From positions 154,760 through 193,573 of the forward strand of contig NZ_HG964936.1 in assembly GCF_000613245.1 (NCBI RefSeq): a stretch of DNA of 38,814 nt, written 5' to 3'. The stretch's first letter is position 1. Each line of letters opens with the position of its first letter. The notes below the pieces were generated by a model that was given only the letters and a program-made list of their open reading frames with translations, was not told the DNA's origin and did no database searches. The stretch comes from Mycobacterium asiaticum DSM 44297. Lineage in GTDB: Bacteria; Actinomycetota; Actinomycetes; Mycobacteriales; Mycobacteriaceae. Positions 16,841 to 25,044 of this stretch are shown here, one piece after another. A program made the translations under genes and the position numbers.

Positions 16841-18457
16841 ATGGACGTCGTACTTGGAGTGTCTATGGCACCCAGGGATGTCCGTATCGCTTTGGTCGAG
16901 GGTCAAGACGCCGACGGCGTCATCGTCGACGAAGACAGCTTCCGCCTGCCCGGCAACGCACAGCCCACCTCGGCCTCGGACCGGGTGCTCGAAGCGATCC
17001 TGGGCACCCGGGAAGGCGCCGCCGACGCCGGCCTGCGGCTGTCGTCCATCGGCGTCTGCTGGACCGATCAGATGCAGGCCGCCGCGCTGCGCGACGCGCT
17101 GGCCGCCCGCAAGGTCGAGAACGTCATGTTGGTCTCCGCGTTTCTGGCCTCAGTCGCGATGGCCCAGGCCGTCGGAGAGTCGATCGGCTACCGCCGGACC
17201 GGTGTGCTGTTCATCGAGCCCGACAGCGCCACCCTGGCCGTGGTCAATACCGCCGACGGGTCGATGTGCGATGTGTTGCGGCGAACGCTGGACGACGACG
17301 ACGACACGGCGGTGGCCGAGCTGACCGAGCTGGTGTCGCGTGCCGAGACCATGAATGCCCGGCCTGACGGCCTCTATGTGGTCGGTTCCGGGGTCGACGT
17401 GCCGATGATCAAACCAGCGCTGGAGGCGGCCACGTCGCTGACGCTGAACATGCCCGAAGAGCCCGAGATGGCATTGGCCCGCGGCGCGGCGCTGGCATCG
17501 GGAAGCGCGCCGCTGTTCGCCTCATCCACCGCGGCGCTGGCATACGCGCAGGATCCCGACGACCGGGCCGCCACCGATCTGGCCTACAGCGCGCTGCCGG
17601 ACGAGGATGACGGCGATAAGGCCGAGCGGCGCAGGCCGGCGCTCCTGGTGGGCAGTGGTTTGGCGGTGGTGGCCATCGCGGCCGTGGTTGCGCTGGAGGT
17701 CGCGCTGGCGATCAACATCCGCCCGACCGTTGCGCTACAGCCCAAACCCAACGAAAACCATTTGGTCGCGCCCGCTGCGCCGCCACCCGCCCCCACCCAG
17801 GTCGCCGCGCCGCAGCACAAGATCGACATTCCGGGTCCGGCGGTGCCCCGCGCCGTGCCGCCGCAACTTGCACCAGCGCCCGCGGCGCCCGTCGCGCCCG
17901 CCCCAGAACTGCCCGCGCCGCGGCTGCCCGAGCCGGTCGCGGCCCCGCCCGTGGTGCCCATCGTCGTGCCGCCCCTGCAAATCCCCGGCCCCGACTCGCT
18001 GCTGCGGCCGCCGGCGATCCAGATCCCGCGCCAACAACCCCAGCTTCCTGCGCCTCAGCTCCCGGTGCCTGCCACGCCACCGCGAGTGGTGAACCCGGTT
18101 CCACAGGCGCCGGTGATTCAGGCGCCCAACCCGGGCCGCGGGCCGTTTGGTGGTGGTCGCGGTCCGTTCGGTGGTGGCGGTCCGGCTAATCGCGGTCCGT
18201 TCGGCGGTGACGGCGGAAGTCCCGCTGATCGGGGTCCGTTCGGCGGCGGGGGCCCCGGTGGTGGCTTCGGCGGGGGCCACGGTCCGTTCGGCGGTGCCCC
18301 CGGTGGTGGCTTCGGCGGGGGCCACGGCCCGTTCGGCGGCGGTGGCGGCCACGGCCCGTTTGGCGGTGGCGGCGGCTTCGGTGGCGGCCACGGTCCCTTC
18401 GGCGGTGGCGGTGGCGGCGGCGGTTTCGGTGGCGGCGGGGGCCGCGGCCACAGGTAG
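16841..18457 (+). CDS. DUF7159-like membrane protein with Pro-rich and GPFGG-repeat tail (copy 1)
   Basis: The protein is 538 residues. Residues 1-225 form a soluble domain starting MDVVLGVSMAPRDVRIALVE, with VLFIEPDSATLAVVNTADGS in the middle and VVGSGVDVPMIKPALEAAT then EEPEMALARGAALASG at its end. These three blocks resemble the phosphate-1, phosphate-2 and adenosine motifs of actin/Hsp70-fold ATPases, though the catalytic residues are altered. One membrane segment follows at about 267-292, then 130 residues of Pro/Ala/Val and a terminal Gly-rich region with eight GPFGG units. I chose ATG 16841 because GGGAGGGG lies just upstream and the paralogue starts at the same point; an ATG at 16796 would add 15 residues. 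Function unknown. Confidence 0.82.
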   Translation: MDVVLGVSMAPRDVRIALVEGQDADGVIVDEDSFRLPGNAQPTSASDRVLEAILGTREGAADAGLRLSSIGVCWTDQMQAAALRDALAARKVENVMLVSAFLASVAMAQAVGESIGYRRTGVLFIEPDSATLAVVNTADGSMCDVLRRTLDDDDDTAVAELTELVSRAETMNARPDGLYVVGSGVDVPMIKPALEAATSLTLNMPEEPEMALARGAALASGSAPLFASSTAALAYAQDPDDRAATDLAYSALPDEDDGDKAERRRPALLVGSGLAVVAIAAVVALEVALAINIRPTVALQPKPNENHLVAPAAPPPAPTQVAAPQHKIDIPGPAVPRAVPPQLAPAPAAPVAPAPELPAPRLPEPVAAPPVVPIVVPPLQIPGPDSLLRPPAIQIPRQQPQLPAPQLPVPATPPRVVNPVPQAPVIQAPNPGRGPFGGGRGPFGGGGPANRGPFGGDGGSPADRGPFGGGGPGGGFGGGHGPFGGAPGGGFGGGHGPFGGGGGHGPFGGGGGFGGGHGPFGGGGGGGGFGGGGGRGHR

Positions 18458-18635
18458 CCGCAACGTTGCCGTCGCGCAGTGGCTCATATGAACTATTTAC
18501 GAAATCGCCTGCGCCGCTTCACTCGTAAGCCTCAGTGAGTTCAATTACACAACAAACTCAAAGGGAATGTGCTCCCAGGGCTGGGTACGTTGTTACTAGC
18601 GGGTTGGGGGATCCAAGCATTCGATTGGGGGAGTA
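18458..18635. other. Intergenic region between the two DUF7159-like genes
   Basis: The 178 bases include a locally AT-rich stretch at about 18485-18560 (for example tgaactatttacgaaatc and caattacacaacaaactcaa). This suggests that the second copy has its own promoter. GGGGGAG ends two bases before its GTG start. No gene or RNA is evident. Confidence 0.4.
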
Positions 18636-20075
18636 GTGGACACCGTCCTTGGTGTGTCAATGGCGCCCTCGGCAGTCCGGATGGTGCTGGTAGAGGGCGA
18701 AAACGGCGACGGCGCCCTGGTTGACGAAGAGAAATTCGACGTCGCCGCGGAACCGCAAACAGCCTCGACCGAGGCGGCCGAGCAGGTGATCTCTGCGATC
18801 CTGGGCACCCGCGAAGGCGCAGCCGAAGGCGGTTACCAACTGGCCTCCACCGGCGTGACCTGGCACGACCCGAGTCAGGCCGCTGCCCTGCGCGACGCCC
18901 TGGCCACCCGCAAGATCGAGAACGTCATGCTGGTCTCGGCGTTCCTCGCCGCAGCCGCGCTGGCCCACTCGGTGGGCAACGAGACAAATTACGCGCAAAC
19001 GGCCCTGCTGTTCATCGAGCCGGACACCGCGACGCTGGCCGTGGTGGACAGCGCCGACGGGTCGATCGCCGACATCCACCGCCAGCCCCTGGCCGCTGAC
19101 GACGACGCGGCCGTCGCCCAACTGGCCTCGCTGGTGTCGGAGGCGGAAGCGCTGGAGACGCGCCCGGACGTCGTGTTCGTCGTCGGCTCCGGGGTCGACG
19201 TGCCGATGATCAAGCCGGCCCTCGAGGCCGCTACCACGCTGCCCGTCACAGCGCCGGAAGAGCCGGAAACCGCGCTCGCCTGGGGCGCGGCCCTGGCCTC
19301 GGCGAACACGCCGTTGCTGTCGTCGTCCACCGCCGCGCAGGCCTGGGCGCAGGATCCCGGCACCGGCGCTCACACACCGCTGGCGCTGGACCCGGTCCAC
19401 TTCGAAAATGTGGAGTCCGGCCTGGCTTACAGCGCTGTGGACAGCGCGGACATCGCCGATGAGCCGGAGGACCGCAAGCCGTTCGCCCTGCTGGGCACCA
19501 TCCTGATGTCGATCTTCGTGATCGGGGTGGCCTCGCTCGTCGTCTCGTTGGCGGTCAGCATCCGGCACACCTCCGGTACCCGGCCCGAGCCCGGCCAGGC
19601 CATCGTGGCGCCCACCGAACAGGTTCCCAAGGCACCGGCTCCGGCGCCGCAAGCGCCCGCGCCTGTTCCCCAACAGGCCCCCGCGCCGGTACCCGAGCAG
19701 GCCCCCGCGCCGGTTCCCGACCAGCCTCCCGTGCAGGTTCCGCAGGCGCCGGTGAACGCGCCGCAAGCGCCGGTAGAGGTCCCGCAGGCGCCCGCGCCGG
19801 TGCCAGTGCCGGTAGAGGTCCCGCAGGCGCCGGCACCGGTGCCCGCCGCGCCGGCCCCCGTTCCGGTTCCCGTGCCGGTGCCACTGCCCCCGATCTTCAC
19901 TCCGCAACTGCCCTCGCTGGACCCGCCCGGAAGGGGAGGTGGCGGCAAGCCGCCTAACATCGGCAAGCCCCCCGGCCCCAAGGGACCCGGCGGCGGCGGT
20001 GGCAAGGGCGGCGGTCGCGGGGGTGGCGGCGGTGGCCGGGGCGGCTTCAACATCCCCGGCATCCCCGGCATCTGA
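18636..20075 (+). CDS. DUF7159-like membrane protein with Pro-rich tail (copy 2)
   Basis: This 479-residue protein is a tandem paralogue of the preceding gene. MDTVLGVSMAPSAVRMVLVE, AILGTREGAA, KIENVMLVSAFLA, LFIEPDTATLAVVDSADGS and VVGSGVDVPMIKPALEAAT match copy 1 nearly word for word. The soluble actin/Hsp70-like domain is about 240 residues, the single membrane segment lies at about 283-309 (LLGTILMSIFVIGVASLVVS), and the tail is built of PQAPAPVP-type repeats followed by a short Gly/Lys-rich end (GRGGFNIPGIPGI). The tail sequence differs from copy 1 although the anchor design is the same. The start is GTG 18636 next to a GGGGGAG ribosome site. Function unknown; a cell-envelope-spanning role is inferred. 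Confidence 0.82.
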   Translation: MDTVLGVSMAPSAVRMVLVEGENGDGALVDEEKFDVAAEPQTASTEAAEQVISAILGTREGAAEGGYQLASTGVTWHDPSQAAALRDALATRKIENVMLVSAFLAAAALAHSVGNETNYAQTALLFIEPDTATLAVVDSADGSIADIHRQPLAADDDAAVAQLASLVSEAEALETRPDVVFVVGSGVDVPMIKPALEAATTLPVTAPEEPETALAWGAALASANTPLLSSSTAAQAWAQDPGTGAHTPLALDPVHFENVESGLAYSAVDSADIADEPEDRKPFALLGTILMSIFVIGVASLVVSLAVSIRHTSGTRPEPGQAIVAPTEQVPKAPAPAPQAPAPVPQQAPAPVPEQAPAPVPDQPPVQVPQAPVNAPQAPVEVPQAPAPVPVPVEVPQAPAPVPAAPAPVPVPVPVPLPPIFTPQLPSLDPPGRGGGGKPPNIGKPPGPKGPGGGGGKGGGRGGGGGGRGGFNIPGIPGI

Positions 20076-20148
20076 TTTCGCCGGGTAGCCTTCTGCCGTT
20101 CAGCGTCGCGATGCGGTGCGCTCATTGCGGCCACCTACACACGGTGGT

Positions 20149-21480
20149 ATGCGCTGCACCGTCTTTGGTACCGGCTACCTGGGCGCCACCCACGCCGTGG
20201 GCATGGCGGAGCTGGGACACGAGGTGGTCGGAGTCGACATCGACCCCGGCAAAGTCGCCAAGCTTGCCGGGGGCGACATTCCCTTCTACGAGCCCGGCCT
20301 GCGAAAGCTGTTGACCGCCAACCTCGCTGCGGGACGGTTGCGCTTCACCACCGACTACGACATGGCTGCCGAGTTCGCCGACGTCCATTTCCTCGGTGTC
20401 GGCACTCCGCAGAAGAAGGGCGAATATGGCGCCGACCTACGGCATGTGCATGCCGTCATCGACGCTCTGGTGCCCCGGCTGACGAGGCCGTCGGTACTGG
20501 TCGGCAAGTCGACGGTTCCGGTCGGCACCGCCGCTGAACTGGCCCGGCGAGCCGCCGCGCTGGCGCCGCCTGGTGTCGACGTCGAGATCGCTTGGAACCC
20601 CGAATTCTTGCGGGAGGGTTACGCGGTGCACGACACCCTGAACCCGGACCGCATTGTGCTTGGGGTGCAGGAGGATTCGTTGCGGGCGGAAGCCGCGGTG
20701 CGAGAGGTGTACGGCCGGTTGCTGGCCACGGATGTGCCGTTCCTGGTGACCGATCTGCAGACCGCGGAATTGGTCAAGGTCTCCGCGAACGCGTTTCTGG
20801 CAACGAAGATTTCGTTCATCAACGCCATCTCCGAAGTGTGCGAGGCAGCCGGAGCCGACGTCAGCGTGCTGGCCGACGCGCTGGGCTACGACCCCCGCAT
20901 CGGACGCCAATGCCTCAACGCGGGCTTGGGGTTCGGCGGCGGTTGCCTGCCCAAGGACATCCGCGCATTCATGGCCCGGGCCGGCGAGCTGGGCGCCGAC
21001 CAGGCGCTGACCTTCCTTCGCGAAGTGGACAGCATCAACATGCGACGCCGAACCCGGATGGTCGAACTTGCCAGTGCTGCTTGCGGCGGCTCGCTGCTGG
21101 GCGCCAACATCGCGGTGCTCGGCGCGGCATTCAAGCCCGAGTCCGACGATGTACGCGACTCGCCCGCGTTGAACGTGGCGGGTCAATTGCAGCTCAACGG
21201 GGCGGCGGTCAACGTGTACGACCCGAAGGCCCTGGACAACGCGAACCGGCTGTTTCCCACCCTGAACTACGCGGTTTCCGTCGAAGAGGCCTGCGAACGC
21301 GCCGATGCCGTCCTGGTGCTGACCGAATGGCGCGAGTTCGTTGAGCTCAACCCCGATGCCCTCGCCGACCATGTGCGCGCCAGGGTGATCGTCGATGGAC
21401 GCAATTGCCTCGATGTGGCGAAGTGGGAGCGCGCGGGTTGGCGCGTGTTCCGGCTTGGTGCCCGACGACCTACACGCTAA
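20149..21480 (+). CDS. udgA: UDP-glucose 6-dehydrogenase
   Basis: The protein is 443 residues. An NAD-binding Rossmann motif opens it (MRCTVFGTGYLGATHAVGM), followed by the family block FYEPGLRKLL, the GKSTVPVGT and EFLREG segments, and the catalytic cysteine in GFGGGCLPKD. The C-terminal domain has AAFKPESDDVRDSPA. It oxidises UDP-glucose to UDP-glucuronate, a precursor for envelope polysaccharides. ATG 20149 matches the Rossmann start of Rv0322; an in-frame ATG at 20116 would add 11 residues. Its 3' end overlaps the convergent amidohydrolase by 11 bases. Confidence 0.95.
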   Translation: MRCTVFGTGYLGATHAVGMAELGHEVVGVDIDPGKVAKLAGGDIPFYEPGLRKLLTANLAAGRLRFTTDYDMAAEFADVHFLGVGTPQKKGEYGADLRHVHAVIDALVPRLTRPSVLVGKSTVPVGTAAELARRAAALAPPGVDVEIAWNPEFLREGYAVHDTLNPDRIVLGVQEDSLRAEAAVREVYGRLLATDVPFLVTDLQTAELVKVSANAFLATKISFINAISEVCEAAGADVSVLADALGYDPRIGRQCLNAGLGFGGGCLPKDIRAFMARAGELGADQALTFLREVDSINMRRRTRMVELASAACGGSLLGANIAVLGAAFKPESDDVRDSPALNVAGQLQLNGAAVNVYDPKALDNANRLFPTLNYAVSVEEACERADAVLVLTEWREFVELNPDALADHVRARVIVDGRNCLDVAKWERAGWRVFRLGARRPTR

Positions 21481-23251
21481 CCGGGACGGGCACGTTGCGG
21501 GGTTGGGCGTCGGCGCGCAGGAACCCGCCGGTGCGCTCGCGTCCGAGGATCTCGGTAGCCCTGCCGTCCCGGAACACTTCGCGCCCGGAGACGAACACCG
21601 ACTTCACCGTCGCGTCGTTCCGGTTCACCATCCGCGAAAGCCCGTCGTAGACATCGATTTCCGCTTCGTGATAGGAGTCCAGCGACCCGTCGAGGCGATC
21701 GGGGTCGATGACCACCAGGTCGGCCCAGTCGCCCACCCGCAGATGGCCGGCGTCGATCCCGTACCAGTCGGCAAGCTCACCGGTCAGCCGGTGTACCGCC
21801 TGCTCGACAGACAGGAACGGCCGGCCTTCGTTTGCGGCGTCCCGGACGTGGCGGAGCAGCCGCAGCCCGGAGTTGTAGAACGCCATGTTGCGCAGGTGCG
21901 CTCCCGCGTCGGAGAAGCCGATCTGCAGGCCCTTCATCTGGGCCAGCCGACGCAGCATCTGCGGCCGGTGATTGGAAATCGTTGTGCGCCAGCGGATCGC
22001 GGTTCCGTGCTCAAGGACCAGGTCGAGGAACGCGTCGACGGGGTGCAGGCCCCCGCGTTCCACTCCGACCTGACCGAACGACTTGCCGACCACCGATTCG
22101 TCGGGGCAGGAGACGATCTCTGCGTCGAAGAAGTCCCGGTGCCAGGCGCGGGGACCAAACTTGCTGTCGTAGTCCTTGCGGAATTGCCTGCGGTAGTTCT
22201 CGTCCCGTAGCAACTCGTTGCGCTCGACCTCGTCCTTGAGATGTAGCGCCGCCGCTCCGGCGCCGAACTCCTCGAACACCACCAGGTCGATCCCGTCGGC
22301 GTACACCTCGAACGGCACGGGTAGATGCTGGAAGCGGAAGTCGCCGCCGAACCGGTTGACGAAGGCCGCGAGCCCGCTGGTCAGCCAGATGGTTCCCGGT
22401 GCCGACTTCATGTCGGCCGCGGCCAGCAGGCTGGTTTTCAGCAGCGGCCGACGAATACCGAGCGACTGCAGCGCCTGGGAGACGATGTTCTGCGGGTGGG
22501 AGATGTCGGGGCCGGACTGCAGCGCACGGCCGGCTCGACGCAACAGCGTCTTCAGCCGCGTCAACTCCCGGCGCTTGGCATACGTCGAGGGCAGCGTCCG
22601 CGACCGGCAGGTGTCACCGTCGATCTTGTCGAAAAGCAGCTGCTGCGAGGACATTCCGATAAACCCGGCATCCAGCGCCTCGGTCAGCATCCGCTCCATG
22701 CGGGCCAGCTCGTCCGCGGTGGGCCGGACATCTTTGCGGGTGGCACGGTCCAGGCCCATCACCGCGGTCCGCATGTCAGAGTGGCCGATGAACGCCGTCA
22801 CGTTCGGTCCGAGTGGCAACGACTCCAACGCCTCGATGTACTCCTGCGCGCTGTTCCACGTCTTGCGCTCACCGACGATGCGCACCACGTGCTCGTGCGG
22901 AATGGCCTCCACCCGGCCGAACAGGTCGGCAGCCTCGCCAGCGTCGACGTGCACGGTGGACAGCGAGCACGACCCCATCACGATGGTGGTCACGCCGTGT
23001 CGAAGCGACTCCGAGAGCGCGGGCGCCGCCAGCACTTCGGCGTCGTAGTGGGTGTGGATATCGATGATGCCGGGGATCACCCACTTTCCTTCGGCGTCAA
23101 TGACATTCGGGCAGCCGTCGGTGTCCAGCGGTGTCGGTGACACGGCGGCCACCCGGCCGTCGCGAATGCCGATGTTGCGGATCGCCGAGGGTCCTCCGGT
23201 ACCGTCGAACCACCTGCCGTTTTCGACCACTGTGTCGAATGTCAATGCCAT
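21470..23251 (-). CDS. N-acyl-D-amino-acid deacylase-type amidohydrolase
   Basis: At about 593 residues it has the amidohydrolase/D-aminoacylase pattern: VIPGIIDIHTHYDAE with the HxH metal pair, VTTIVMGSCSLS where D-aminoacylases have a metal-binding Cys, GHSDMRTAVMG, and late SDAGAHLRNM with the catalytic Asp. It also has the final metal-dependent-hydrolase fold segment WADLVVIDPDRL and a dihydro-orotase-like closing strand. It probably hydrolyses an N-acyl or cyclic amide in the cytosol; the true substrate is unknown. It lies 49 bases after the TetR gene on the same strand and is likely co-transcribed. The ATG 23251 start is preceded by a GTG at 23254 that could also serve. Confidence 0.85.
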   Translation of the reverse strand: MALTFDTVVENGRWFDGTGGPSAIRNIGIRDGRVAAVSPTPLDTDGCPNVIDAEGKWVIPGIIDIHTHYDAEVLAAPALSESLRHGVTTIVMGSCSLSTVHVDAGEAADLFGRVEAIPHEHVVRIVGERKTWNSAQEYIEALESLPLGPNVTAFIGHSDMRTAVMGLDRATRKDVRPTADELARMERMLTEALDAGFIGMSSQQLLFDKIDGDTCRSRTLPSTYAKRRELTRLKTLLRRAGRALQSGPDISHPQNIVSQALQSLGIRRPLLKTSLLAAADMKSAPGTIWLTSGLAAFVNRFGGDFRFQHLPVPFEVYADGIDLVVFEEFGAGAAALHLKDEVERNELLRDENYRRQFRKDYDSKFGPRAWHRDFFDAEIVSCPDESVVGKSFGQVGVERGGLHPVDAFLDLVLEHGTAIRWRTTISNHRPQMLRRLAQMKGLQIGFSDAGAHLRNMAFYNSGLRLLRHVRDAANEGRPFLSVEQAVHRLTGELADWYGIDAGHLRVGDWADLVVIDPDRLDGSLDSYHEAEIDVYDGLSRMVNRNDATVKSVFVSGREVFRDGRATEILGRERTGGFLRADAQPRNVPVPVSV

Positions 23252-23300
23252 CACCTCACTTGACTGGACAGCTTACCCAAATTGTCAAACCGCCGATGCA

Positions 23301-23912
23301 TCACACCCGATGGCTGGCGATCTCGGCCATCAGGACCGGCGCCACCCAACGTCGCAGATAGGCGCGCAGCACTTCACCGGTGCGCGGCGGGCGGCCCGGG
23401 TCGATCATGAAGGACTGCAGAATTCGCAGCGTGTATTCCGCCAGGTCGTCGAGGTCGGCGTCGGTGAGGCCAAGCGATGCCCAGTCGACGTCCAGACCGG
23501 CCAGCAGTCCGTGGCCGAACCTGATCCCCAGCTCTGAGGTCACGCCCGTGGATGCCTTGGCGAAGTTGTGCACCAGCATCAGCTGCACGTGTTTGTCGTC
23601 GGGCAACCACTCCAGGGTGAACGCCAGGCTTTCGACGAGCGCGCCCACGGGATCGGTCATGCCGGCCAGGTGCTCGGCCAGCCTGTCCAGGAACCGCATG
23701 CTGGATCGAGTGGCGGCAGCCTCGATGAGGGTGTTCGTACCGGGGAAGTAGTTGTAGACGGTCTGCCGCGAAACCCCCAGGCTTCGAGCCACGTCGGCGA
23801 TCCGCATGTCACCGCCACGCTCATCGATGGCCTGGCTCGCGGCATCGAGGATGCGTTCGATCGCCTCTTCGTCGGTCGCGGGCTTGGCACCGCCCCACCC
23901 ATGGGTGCGCAT
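23301..23912 (-). CDS. TetR/AcrR family transcriptional regulator
   Basis: This 203-residue protein has a TetR HTH at about residues 15-65 (ILDAASQAIDERGGDMRIAD, VARSLGVSRQTVYNYFPGTNTLIEAA) and an all-helical ligand domain. Order and length recall Rv0328, but I cannot confirm that it is the same gene. It sits between the hotdog thioesterase and amidohydrolase genes, all on the minus strand, and may control this run. The ATG at 23912 has no strong ribosome site. Confidence 0.88.
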   Translation of the reverse strand: MRTHGWGGAKPATDEEAIERILDAASQAIDERGGDMRIADVARSLGVSRQTVYNYFPGTNTLIEAAATRSSMRFLDRLAEHLAGMTDPVGALVESLAFTLEWLPDDKHVQLMLVHNFAKASTGVTSELGIRFGHGLLAGLDVDWASLGLTDADLDDLAEYTLRILQSFMIDPGRPPRTGEVLRAYLRRWVAPVLMAEIASHRV

Positions 23913-23954
23913 GCCAGAGACGTTACGGCCTCTGGGCGGCTCCGGTGAATACGC

Positions 23955-24407
23955 CTAACGCGCGCGCCACCGCTTCCAGACGGCGTGACCCGTGGCGCGG
24001 GTCTTGCCGTCATAAACCAGCTCGGCGTCGCAGACGATCTCGGCCTCCGAGGATTTGACGATGACCGCCTTCAGCTCGATCTCGTTGTCCAGCGGACTGG
24101 GGCGCAAATAGCGAACGTCGATGCCGGCGGTCACGAAGGGCAGTAGTGCCCCGGGCGGGGCATCCCAGCCCCGTTCCGCAGCCTCATTCATCACACCGGC
24201 GGCGGTGTGGCAGTCCAGCAGCGTGGCGATGATGCCCCCGTTGAGGAAACCCAAACCGTTGTCGTGCTCGGGCCACGGCGCGAACGTCGCCTTGACGTGC
24301 CCATCGGCCAGGTAGCTCTTCAGGCGAAGGCCGCGCGGGTTGGCCGGCCCGCACCCGAAGCAGGTCATCGTCGGGAACAGCCGGTCCTGAATGGCTATCG
24401 CGTCCAC
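23955..24407 (-). CDS. PaaI-type hotdog-fold thioesterase
   Basis: The hotdog core is seen in CFGCGPANPRGLRLKSYL, then FLNGGIIATLLDCHTAAGVM, the helix with the active-site acidic residue typical of PaaI-like acyl-CoA thioesterases, and VRYLRPSPLDNEIELKAVIV. It should hydrolyse an acyl-CoA thioester. I took GTG 24407, giving 150 residues. A second GTG at 24455 overlaps the HxlR stop codon by four bases (GTGA) and would add 16 residues of no known motif; that overlap would allow translational coupling, so either start is possible. It is part of the leftward HxlR-thioesterase-TetR-amidohydrolase run. Confidence 0.8.
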   Translation of the reverse strand: MDAIAIQDRLFPTMTCFGCGPANPRGLRLKSYLADGHVKATFAPWPEHDNGLGFLNGGIIATLLDCHTAAGVMNEAAERGWDAPPGALLPFVTAGIDVRYLRPSPLDNEIELKAVIVKSSEAEIVCDAELVYDGKTRATGHAVWKRWRAR

Positions 24408-24451
24408 GGTCGAACAGTATCCGCTCGGTGCGTGGCGATGAAGCAAGCAAT

Positions 24452-24952
24452 TCACTGGGCCCGTCGGGCGCGGGTCCGGAAGCCGGGGTTGAACCGGATC
24501 TCGATGTCGTCTGGCCCCGACGCGGAGGCATCGGGATCGTCGGTCAGACGCACACGTACCGGCCGGCCCGTGTCGGCGGCCACGAACCGCAGCGGGCCCT
24601 GGCCGTTCTGCAGGTGCTTGTCACCCCACTGCATCAACGACAGGAACACCGGCAGCAGGTCCCGGCCCGCCGGGGTCAGCCGATACTCGTCGCGGGCCCG
24701 CTTGCCCGGTTCCTGGTAGGGCACCCTGGTGAGAATCCCAGCGGACTCCAGCTGCTTGATCGCCCGCGATACGGCCGGCGCGGAGGTGCCGATGCGCTCG
24801 ACGAAGTCCTCGAACCGCGTTGTGCCATAGAAGCATTCACGGATGACCAGAAAGGCGGTCTTGGTGCTGAGTAGGTCGAGGACTTTCGCCATGGAGCACC
24901 CGTCACCGATCGACCACTGCTGCCGATCGCGCAGCTTGTTCTCGAACTCCAT
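24452..24952 (-). CDS. HxlR family transcriptional regulator
   Basis: The protein is 166 residues. The winged helix at about 20-105 reads WSIGDGCSMAKVLDLLSTKT, CFYGTTRFEDFVERIGTSAPAV, SRAIKQLESAGIL and YRLTPAGRDLLPV, the HxlR pattern. Family members often sense electrophiles, quinones or redox state through Cys residues; here Cys17 and Cys39 are available. It is divergent from the dehydrogenase gene at 25045, whose promoter it very likely controls through the palindromes between them. ATG 24952 is chosen because GAGGTGGG lies just upstream; a GTG at 24964 would add four residues. Confidence 0.88.
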   Translation of the reverse strand: MEFENKLRDRQQWSIGDGCSMAKVLDLLSTKTAFLVIRECFYGTTRFEDFVERIGTSAPAVSRAIKQLESAGILTRVPYQEPGKRARDEYRLTPAGRDLLPVFLSLMQWGDKHLQNGQGPLRFVAADTGRPVRVRLTDDPDASASGPDDIEIRFNPGFRTRARRAQ

Positions 24953-24964
24953 GGCCCACCTCAC

Positions 24965-25028
24965 ATGACTAACGCTTGCATTACTCAGCCTACAATGATT
25001 GTATCTGACTAACGTAGTCGTTATTCAG
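24965..25028. promoter_or_regulatory. Symmetrical divergent promoter/operator of the HxlR and dehydrogenase genes
   Basis: Two related dyads lie 40 bp apart. The right one, CTGACTAACG-N4-CGTTATTCAG (25005-25028), matches its inverted half at nine of ten positions. The left one, ATGACTAACG-N4-CATTACTCAG (24965-24988), matches at seven of ten. Midway between them is the perfect palindrome TACAAT-G-ATTGTA (24991-25003), which reads as a good -10 hexamer TACAAT on each strand. Each dyad would lie just downstream of the start point of one transcript and next to that gene's ribosome site (AAGGGAG at 25031-25037 on the right). HxlR dimers are the obvious ligands. Confidence 0.65.
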
Positions 25029-25044
25029 GTAAGGGAGCGGTTCG

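Noticed and set aside
18657..19907. 416-codon open frame antisense to the second DUF7159-like gene
   Set aside because: It is Arg/His/Gly-rich with no domain; the sense strand matches its tandem paralogue.
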